A stretch of 64,000 bases of DNA from Helicoverpa zea. Taxonomy: Eukaryota; Arthropoda; Insecta; Lepidoptera; Noctuidae. The translations under genes were made by a program, and so were the position numbers. The first letter of the stretch is position 1; every line of letters begins with the position of its first letter. A model generated the notes under the pieces. That model was not told the DNA's origin. It did no database searches and saw only the letters and a program-made list of their open reading frames with translations. This document shows positions 56,526 through 64,000 of this stretch, piece by piece. Location: the NCBI RefSeq assembly GCF_022581195.2, contig NC_061467.1:558001-622000 (forward strand), read 5' to 3'.

Positions 56526-56961
56526 AGGCATAGGCTGTTTGCAGTTCCCATAAGGTATTTCTCCATGGGCCATTGATGCCTGATAATAAAGTTTAAATAA
56601 AAAAAATAATAAGCCAGACGGTCGCTCGTTCAGAATTATCAACTCCAAGCACTCTTGGACGTCAATCCTGACTGCAATTTGCTTGCGAACGAAAGTAAGA
56701 CGATCCGTCGGTATATCTTGAGTCCTAGGATATGAGCGAGTGAATGATTTATTTTTATAACCAATGTAATCGACATTATGCCGTTTTTGTTGACAATAAA
56801 TAAATAAATACATAGGTACAATGATACTATTCTGGACTGCAATAAACGACATGATCATCATCATGTGATGCAACAAACGATATGATACGATATAAAATAG
56901 ATAGATTATATTGCCAAACACAGAAGCTGAGAAATATTTTAGTCTTAGCCTTTTACAGCCT

Positions 56962-57100
56962 TACTACAAAAACTTGAACATCTTTTGAACACTTGTCTAA
57001 TAAAAAAGTGTGGCTTCAAAATGGACCTTATTTCAACGTCATAATCTGTCATTTTTTAGACAAGTGTTCAACAGACGTTTAAAAGTTTTTGTGGTACGAC
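56962..57100. mobile_element. MITE-like inverted repeat
   Basis: CTACAAAAACTTGAACATCT / TTTAAAAGTTTTTGTGGTAC, with inner GAACACTTGTCTAA / TTAGACAAGTGTTC. Confidence 0.6.
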
Positions 57101-57299
57101 AGTTATTGTTTAGTCATTAGGGAAAATTGTATTGTTAACTATATCCTAATAACTAAGCTGCTTATTGTATTCATGTGACATTAAATCATTTGAATAAAAT
57201 TAAACAGTATTAATAAACTAAACTTACTACTCAATTACTGTAGTGTTTCATTTATTCCGTGGTATTCTTTTACGATTAAATATTGAAAATATAAATACT

Positions 57300-57590
57300 G
57301 TTACTGTTACAGCCTTTTTATCGTCCCCCTGCTGGGCTCAGGCCTCCTCTCACACGGAGAAGGATTGAGCATTAATCAATGCGGGTTGGTGATTTCAGAC
57401 TATATGGTCCAGCTTTCCTCAAGATAATTTCCTTCACCTTTTTATCAGCCATTGATGTCCAAGACTTACTTAAAAGTACATACAAACTTAGAAAAGTTGC
57501 ATTGGTACTTGCCTGAACTGGAATCGAACCCACACCCTCATACTCGCGAGGTTGGTTCTTTACCCACTAGGCCACCACGACTTTTAAATA
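57300..57590 (-). mobile_element. SINE-B, full length
   Basis: The tRNA-like head is at the right (plus strand: TGGAATCGAACCCACACCCT and TTTACCCACTAGGCCACCAC). It joins the SINE-B body and ends at ACAGCCTTTTTATCGTCCCC. This copy proves that the head is shared with SINE-A. Confidence 0.8.
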
Positions 57591-57790
57591 TAAAAAGAAA
57601 ATATAAATGACGAATAACAAAAAGAACCTATGAAGGAGCTTGAGCATTTTGCTCAGACGCGCTTGCTCGTATAAATCTGTAAGGCGCAGTTTCATGGAGT
57701 TTCATTCCTAAATACGTGGACTTCGACTGCATTTTAAGTGGGAGAACGTACATATTATGAACGACTAGTAAGGAATGGATGAGTAAATTA

Positions 57791-57973
57791 AGGGTTGGTT
57801 CATATCTAACGGAACATGCGTCGCGTATTATATCGGTCGCGTAACGCCAGAACTGACAAATATACGGTAAAATATTAAATCATTCACACCTAACGGATGA
57901 TGCGTTAGTGCGTCGATCATACATTTACTTACGATACGCTCGACGCATTTTCCGTCAGATATGAACTGACCCT
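57791..57973. mobile_element. MITE, 183 bp
   Basis: AGGGTTGGTTCATATCTAAC / GTCAGATATGAACTGACCCT ends; flanks TTA and AAG. Confidence 0.65.
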
Positions 57974-58485
57974 AAGAGTGAACGACGACCGAATGAAAAG
58001 ACTGGAACACAAGATGGAAGAAGTCGGATTGAGATTGCGATAAGTCGAAGATATTTTCTAACTATTTTATTGTGCTACTTCCAAGAGGACTAAATAAACT
58101 AATTTCCACCACGATCGGAGTATCGTTTCATCATAAAATTTCCCCCATATAAAACTTCATAGGAGTTATAATCAATCCACAAAAGCACCTACTTTTCAGC
58201 CCCGGCAAGAAGCTAAGGTGGAATTAGGTGGTTCTAAGACTTAAACAGGAAAAGTGAGGAAAAAAAATGACCACCACAAACTCTTTCAACAAATAGAACT
58301 CTTTCAAAATATATTCAACGCAAATACTTCGAAGACTATCCAAATTATTACCTAATACAACTACAATCCGTCTAGCAGGTTCTATTGACATTTGATAATA
58401 ATACAATAGTCTCTACTAGATTACTATCCGTAACGGTCGTGTGAAACAACCTTTTGTTATCCGTGTACTAAAATGTGGTACAGTG

Positions 58486-61131
58486 ATGTTGCCACTGTTT
58501 GTGTTAAGTCACCTTTTCATAACGAGTTATTGCGATATACCAGTGCTGCAAATGTTTCGGAGTAACAATTTCAATTTGAAAAGACCTAACGAAGTAAAGC
58601 CCTATTATTGGCACGATTACGAAGATAGTTCTGAAGAGTACAGTTATTTTGAATACGATGATATCGATGACAAAATATTAAAATATGCCAACATTCAGAC
58701 ACGGCATCCTCAGTTTCTCATGCCCAAATTATACGGTTAGTTCACAAAACAGCTTGAAAGACTTTAGGCAAGCCCAGCTCAGAACCTGCCTACATATCTA
58801 TTTAGTTGACTTAAAAGGGTAGCAAAGAATTAAAGTACATGCTTTTATTTATTTATAGATATTATATATTTTGGGCTGATTTTATTGTTGTTTGTGTGAA
58901 ATTGGTAGCACAGGCTATCACGGACCGAGATCACAGAGCACCGCTAGTCGTTCGCCGTAATCCGTATGAAATGATCAACTCAATGTGATAATATCTAGAA
59001 AATAAAGACAATGCAATTTTACAGATGGTTCGCGGAGTTTATGCCCAAACAACAGAACATGTGCCAGAAGCCCTTACTGGGGTTCAACCAGACAACAAAC
59101 ACATGCACTCGTTTAAGGACGCAAGATAAGTTTAACCCTCCAGTGTGACAAGAGTATAAACTGATGAAAGGTATCAAGGCAGGAGATGAACTCTATTTTT
59201 TGTATGGTTATGTAAACTGTGGATCAGAGGAACCGGTTATACCGAATACAGGCGTACGGTTACAGTCGCTAAGTTTTTTGATGCTTTTACACTGGCGAAT
59301 TATGCCCGGTTTCTGAGGTCCACTTAACGAGAGTTTATCTATCCGTCAGCGCTATTGGTTCGATAACTCCTTCGAATGCGTTTCCGAGCTACGCGTCTTA
59401 AGTTAAACTCAGTCTAAACGGCGTACAACTTAACTGCCCATATTTGGCCGTTTATCTGTCCCATAACTTTATTTGACGTTTAGATGTCACAAAAAATACC
59501 ACGTTTTAGGTTACGTCCGTCGCGTCGAGGCAGTTTAAGAAGCCAGTGAACAAAATTAATATTAATATGCCTACTTATAAAAATACAAACAATGAATATA
59601 GATAATATGAATGCAAGAAGCTCGTCAGAATCGGATTTCGAAGTGTGTGTCACGGAATAGAAGGGACAGGAGAAATCCTATCGAAATGTTTACCTACATA
59701 AAATTTGAAAAAGATATCGTTTTACATGTTGATTTCTGACACTTGCGCGATTATTAGACATTACTTGTACGGATTTCATCGCAAAAGTACGTAAAATCCG
59801 TGAAAGTCGTTTTATTTAAGAGATATCGGTTTGAAAAAAACACCGTAATACATCTGGATGATATTCATCACCCTTATTCTACCTCCTGTTGCGCTCCTTC
59901 AATGCACATGGTCTGAGTTGGAACAACTTTTTATTGCGTTTTTTATATAATTTTAACGTACTTTTGTAAAAGAGTCATCTATCGACAGATTAAGGAAGTA
60001 CGTATCGGTTCCTTAACTATTTATCAGGGGCCCGATTCTCCTAAGTTAATAATGTCAAAGTCGAATAGAAATCGGATCGCAATATGATCGCAATAGCAGT
60101 TTTAACCATATCGGGCATTCTGCTACTAATAAAAGACCAATCGTATTCGATTGACATTTGATTGGTGTGCGATTGGTCTGCTATTTTGGTAATTATGGTC
60201 TATACGGTAGTTTGCTGTACAATCATTTTGCAATCGTAAATCATTTGCAGACAAAATGATTCATTATTGAATGACAGAAAAGGATAAAAATGTTTATTTC
60301 AAAGAAAAAATAGCGGAATGCCACATACGTTTCAATCGTAATCGAGTCGGGATCGGATCTCAGTCGAATCGAGTCGAACGTGAATCGTATGTTGCTTAAG
60401 TAAAATTAGGAGAATCGGGCCCCTGGCAGTTTGGTGTTCGGAAACGCAGCAAAAGTTAAACGGCGTTTATCAATTCAATAACTTTGTCGAATCGATAACT
60501 AACGAAGAGATATCCAGAGACTTCAGAAACCGGGCATTAGTCGCGCATCATAAAGCCAAGCTTATACGCATGACACTTTCCGCTCGCTCAGTTTTGGGCT
60601 GCGGTCAACCCAAGTTGTCAATTTTCATCAAATTCCATGTGATAGTTTTAGTGGGTATGTGGATATATTAAAAAAATACGTATGACAGACATACATTTTC
60701 GCATTTAGGTAATTGGCAGGATTATGTAGAATTGGTAGGATTAGAAAAAAAGTACTTCAATTATTATTTCTGTGTTTAATATCATTTTAGCACCTTATGT
60801 AACAATACCTGTAGTTTGTAAACATATAGCCGTGTATAAAAAAATAAAATATCTTTTATCCAGTATGGCGTTATGTCCAAAAATAGTTAAGATTACATAA
60901 ACGCTTTACTTCATCAAACTAGATGTCCGAATAATTTTGTAGTTTTTAATGTTAAAAACGATTATTTATTTATTTTTGTTAAAACTTTCGAAGGCGTATG
61001 TCGTCTTTTTAGTTTCATAAATTATTTTTACAGGATGGTACAATAATGGTAGAGACGACTTCAGCTATGGGCCCCGAGCTAGTCTTCAAAGTAAACGAGT
61101 ATTGTTTGGACTTGTTCATTACAGAGGATAA
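58486..61131 (+). CDS. candidate small secreted acidic protein (two-exon model, 115 aa)
   Basis: From the ATG at 58486 there is a clear signal peptide (MLPLFVLSHLFITSYCDIP). A short basic stretch follows, then an acidic Tyr/Asp/Glu-rich block (DYEDSSEEYSYFEYDDIDD). The frame closes at 58740 after LMPKLYG, but GTTAGT at 58736-58741 is a usable donor. TTATTTTTACAG ending at 61033 is a strong acceptor. Joining in phase 1 continues the frame with WYNNGRDDFSYGPRASLQS, a dibasic KR, then VLFGLVHYRG and stop at 61131. A terminal peptide after KR that ends in Gly would suit processing and C-terminal amidation, as in neuropeptides. The family is not recognised. The single-exon version (85 codons to 58740) is the fallback, and another acceptor at 59023 is possible. 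Confidence 0.45.
59024..59400 (+). other. possible degraded coding remnant
   Basis: After TGCAATTTTACAG there are protein-like stretches in shifting frames (WFAEFMPKQQNMCQKPLLGF, later GDELYFLYGYVNCGSEEP) separated by stops. It could be an old retrocopy or a transposon piece. Not recognised. Confidence 0.25.
60028..60422. mobile_element. Harbinger-like MITE F, copy 2 (395 bp)
   Basis: Same length as and nearly identical to 21774-22168, with perfect GGGCCCGATTCTCCTAA ends. Flanks are CAG (left) and CTG (right). It lies in the proposed intron of the secreted-protein gene. Confidence 0.85.
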
Positions 61132-61255
61132 TGAAATCCAATTAAATGCCTTGGTTTGTCATTTAAGGACTCGCAGAGAAAGGAGGCATTTTTACATAAT
61201 ATTTGACAAACCAAATTATATGTATATAAATAAATGCGATTTAACAAAAAAAAAA

Positions 61256-62100
61256 TTACAAATAACTTTCTATATTTCTCGACGTACAAGACATGAATTG
61301 AGCTATTGAATAAAAACATTTGTCAATTAGCCATTTCTTAAATTTAATTTTAAATTTTGCAAGTGTCATCTCTCGGAAATGCCTGTGAATTTTATTATAA
61401 ATCTGAACTGCCATGCAACTGCAATTTTTTTTAAACAGAGTTGAGGATTTACCTGGGACAATCAATCTGGTGGGATCCCTTGATGAATATTTTTTATTAA
61501 GACTCGCTTTCTCAAAAAGATGGCCATGTTTTTTAACAAACACAGCGATTTCATAAATGTATAGACCAATAACAGTCTGAACTTTTAGTTTTTTAAATAA
61601 GGGTCTGCAGAGAGAGAGTCTAGTGGCCCCACCCCACATATTGCTCGTATACATTTTTTCTGAGAGATCAAAACCCTATTTATGTCCGTCGAATTACCCC
61701 ATAACAAAATACCGTAATTTAAAACAGATCCCACATATCCATGATATGCCAACAAAGCCATTTTGTCACTTGCCAATTTTCTTATTTTTCTAAGGGCATA
61801 GACAAATCTGTTTATGCGTGTACACACATTATTTACCTGGGCTTTCCAATTGCAATTTTTGTCTAATAATATACCCAAAAATTTTGTTTCATTTACTTCT
61901 TCTATACCTTGCCCACAGTGATCTATTGTTAAACTTTGATGTGTACTTTTGTAGTTTCGGAATTGTATAAATTTTGTTTTATGTATATTTACGGTTAGGT
62001 TATTTTCAGCAAGCCATTTTATTATGTTTTCTACTGCACTTTTTAGGTACAATAGAGAAGTTGGTTTCTCGTTAGAGGTCAAACAAAAGGTACTTATATT
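61256..62100 (-). pseudogene. C-terminal part of a CR1/Jockey-type LINE reverse transcriptase
   Basis: The first frame (62082-61585) carries WLAENNLTVNIHKTKFIQF, FLGILLDKNCNWKAQV and GSVLNYGILLWGNS. These are the thumb and post-polymerase blocks after the YxDD motif, which itself is missing. The second frame (to 61256) continues with CRPLFKKLKVQTVIGLYIYE and LFEKASLNKKYSSRDP. The two overlap at an AG/CT dinucleotide run (about 61608-61618), where a frameshift separates them. It is 5'-truncated near 62100. Confidence 0.75.
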
Positions 62101-62647
62101 ATTTTGGAATTTTCTTTGTTTTCATATAGACTTGGGAACAGAAAAACACAAAATACAAGAAAAATATTTAAAAAAAAAATTTTCGTTTTGATTTTTTTGA
62201 CAAAAAAAAAAACATTTTTTTTCGAAAAAAAATCACGCTACGCTCATGTTTTTCATATAATAAAAGGGTGTTATAATAAGTAAAATAACAAGGTTAACTA
62301 CACTAACTTTACGAGATCTGTTATTTACATTTAGGAATATGACTGTACTCAATCGAGTAGGTATAGTGATTTCTAATGGGTTAAATGTTTTTTCCTATGA
62401 TTCCGCAGCAGCAACAGGCCCATGTCGGGACATGGCTTACAGTCCCGCATTCGCTTGCTTCTTTACTTCGTGTACAGGTGGTATGCCAGCATCACTGACT
62501 ATCTTGCTTGCTTCGCTCGAGTTCTCCGAATTCAAGAAAGACAACGAACTGATGCCAAACATACAAAATGAAGGATGCAATGCTTTACGTGGTATGCATT
62601 GTATTTGTTGCTCTTTTTTCTATTATGTAGGTACTTAAAAGTCAAAC

Positions 62648-62818
62648 GTAACGGGTAGTCAGAAGCCTGTCTAGCCAGGGGGTATTGAGTTGCCCTGGAA
62701 ACTGATTTGAGGTGGTCAGACAAGCAGACGCTCCTTGTAAAGCACTGGTATTCAGCTGCATCCAGTTAGTCTGGGAGCCAACCCCAACATAGTTGGGAAA
62801 AAGACTCGGAAGATGATG
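62648..62818 (+). mobile_element. SINE-A 3' half
   Basis: ACGGGTAGTCAGAAGCC, AAAGCACTGGTATTCAGCTG, CCAACCCCAACATAGTTGGG and GGAAGATGATGAC. Confidence 0.8.
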
Positions 62819-63099
62819 ACTTACTTAGCCAAAAACCGGGATAGTTGGAGGTCGATGGGGGCCTACGTTCAACGTTGGTGATGATGACGATTATTTACTG
62901 TTTTAGGCGGTTTTGACCGCGTCCTTTTTTGCCAAATGTAGCCTAAAGACGCCACCATAATCTTAATAGCTTACCACTCACTTCACTTACTCAGTCAATT
63001 CTGATCTTTCCCTGCGAAACTGACTCTTTGTAATATTAAAATGTTTTATGTCCAGGTTACAGCAAAGCAATTTACGAGTACGGGCCCGTGTGCTTTTTA

Positions 63100-63298
63100 T
63101 CTATACTAATATTATAAAGCTGAAGAGTTTGTTTGTTTGTTTGTTTGAACGCGCTAATCTCAGGAACTACTGGTCCGATTTGAACAATTCTTTTGGTGTT
63201 AGATAGCCCATTTATCGAGGAAGGCTATAGGCTACTTTTTATCCGAGTTCGTGCAGAGGTTCCCACGGGATGCGGGTGAAACCGCTGGCAGAAGCTAG
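63100..63298 (+). mobile_element. Helitron-like element (199 bp)
   Basis: A|TCTATACTAATATTATAAAG ... GCTGGCAGAAGCTAG|T. Nearly the same as 7998-8188, with an extra GTTTGTTT unit. Confidence 0.75.
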
Positions 63299-63439
63299 TT
63301 AGTCATAAACTTAATAATATTTGGACTAACAATACGTAAGATTTACAAAATTAAAAAGCAGACCAGAGTAGTACTTCAAGCTGAAGATAGTAATACCCAC
63401 GTTAATAAGGAAGAGCAATGGTAGGTGTTAAATGTTATG

Positions 63440-63615
63440 TTATATTACAGCCTTTTTATCGTCCCACTGCTGGGCACAGGCCTCCTCTCACACGGAGAAG
63501 GATTGAGCATTAATCACCACGCTCGCTTAATGCGGGTTGGTGATTTCAGACTTTATAGTCCAGGTTTCCTCAAGATGTTTTCCTTCACCTTTTTATCAGC
63601 CATTGGTGTCTAAGA
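63440..63615 (-). mobile_element. SINE-B 3' part
   Basis: TTACAGCCTTTTTATCGTCC to CTTTTTATCAGCCATTGGTG on the plus strand; the head is missing. Confidence 0.8.
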
Positions 63616-63626
63616 TAGGCTAACGC

Positions 63627-64000
63627 CGGCTCCACACGTTGGCCCCAACGCTCGTTCCAACGCTATGCGTCCAACGTGTGGATCTAAAAAATGGCATTGG
63701 TCCCAACGCTGGGGCGTGCGTTGGCAGTTGGCCTCTCGTGTCGGTTTTATCAAAGGATCTGCGCGCCAACGTTGGCGATCTGTCCACACGTTGGCGCTTT
63801 GCTCAGTTCTGCTACAACACGCAGCGAGTGCGTACGTCGAGTAAAAATGGCTTCCTCATCCAGCAAATCGCTACCGGCATGGACAAATGAAAAAATTTAA
63901 TACAATTTATCGAACTATATCAAGCACACCCCATAATATGGGACGCAACTCGAAAGGATCATAAAATATTTTTTTTTATAATAATTCCGAGTTTCTCAGA
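63627..64000 (+). mobile_element. left end of a DNA transposon (Harbinger-like), runs off the window
   Basis: GCCGGCTCCACACGTTGGCC at the start and repeated CCACACGTTGGC / CCAACGTGTGG modules (63661-63800) look like terminal and subterminal repeats. The ORF that follows encodes a MADF-like domain, a companion protein known from PIF/Harbinger transposons. Confidence 0.45.
63847..64000 (+). pseudogene. MADF-domain protein, N-terminus, frameshifted
   Basis: ATG at 63847 starts MASSSSKSLPAWTNEKI, then a stop. One frame over, directly after it, the sequence reads LIQFIELYQAHPIIWDATRK, the start of a MADF (Myb/SANT-like DNA-binding) domain: the LI..Y...P.LWD pattern. A 1-base change near 63890-63900 separates the two. 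The rest lies beyond the window. Confidence 0.5.

Noticed and set aside
56442..56921. 159-codon minus-strand ORF
   Set aside because: It begins in unique AT-rich DNA but runs through a SINE tail and a LINE-like 3' tail. Composition is random and there is no signal or domain.
61046..61309. 87-codon plus-strand ORF
   Set aside because: Its start overlaps the proposed exon 2 of the secreted-protein gene in another frame, and its end runs antisense into the LINE 3' end.
62339..62638. 99-codon ORF with several Cys residues
   Set aside because: No signal peptide or conserved spacing, and no splice context; likely chance.
1..64000. CRISPR arrays, operons, bacterial promoters
   Set aside because: The window is plainly animal nuclear DNA; the repeats are dispersed mobile elements, not regularly spaced direct repeats.

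Overview
The window looks like nuclear DNA from a moth or butterfly (Lepidoptera, probably a noctuid-like moth). It is AT-rich, its introns obey GT-AG, and it is packed with tRNA-headed SINEs ending in GATGATG, RTE and CR1/Jockey-type LINE pieces, Helitron-like elements with A^T insertion sites, and many short inverted-repeat (MITE) elements. The species assignment is inference. There is one assembly gap of 99 Ns at 55028-55126.

Layout. (1) Positions 1-30.4 kb hold a tandem array, all on the minus strand, of five small genes for secreted prepropeptides. One is cut by the left edge (1-230); four are complete (8466-10263, 18182-18953, 24244-25631, 29497/29945-30301). Each complete precursor has a signal peptide, a spacer, a furin-type R-X-[K/R]-R site and a short C-terminal peptide with exactly two cysteines spaced C-X10-C. 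This architecture recalls lepidopteran cytokine-like peptides (stress-responsive peptide / ENF-peptide type). In every complete gene the apparent stop codon lies at a strong splice donor. In three of them a phase-2 junction to a tiny second exon replaces that stop with a short, mostly acidic tail beginning with Tyr. (2) Positions 30.4-40.5 kb are intergenic DNA made mostly of mobile-element remains. (3) Positions 40516-53787, minus strand, hold the 3' eight exons of a single-pass membrane guanylyl cyclase. Its transmembrane exon joins directly to the signalling helix and cyclase domain, with no kinase-homology domain between them. The N-terminal sensor exons were not found and should lie to the right. 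(4) Positions 54.6-56.3 kb hold a LINE endonuclease fragment, the gap, and the gag and 5' LTR of a Ty3/Gypsy-like retroelement. (5) At 58.5-61.1 kb, plus strand, is a candidate two-exon gene for a small secreted acidic protein with a possible neuropeptide-like end. (6) From 61.2 kb to the right edge are a CR1/Jockey-type LINE fragment, a Helitron-like element, SINE copies and the left end of a DNA transposon with a frameshifted MADF-domain ORF.

How it fits together. The functional content is signalling: a locally duplicated family of secreted, proteolytically processed peptides, next to a receptor-type cGMP-producing enzyme. No evidence here links the two functionally. TGACG/CRE-like sites occur upstream of all five peptide genes, which would fit common stress or immune control but is unproven. 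The rest is a nested archive of transposition in which several empty sites can be read directly.
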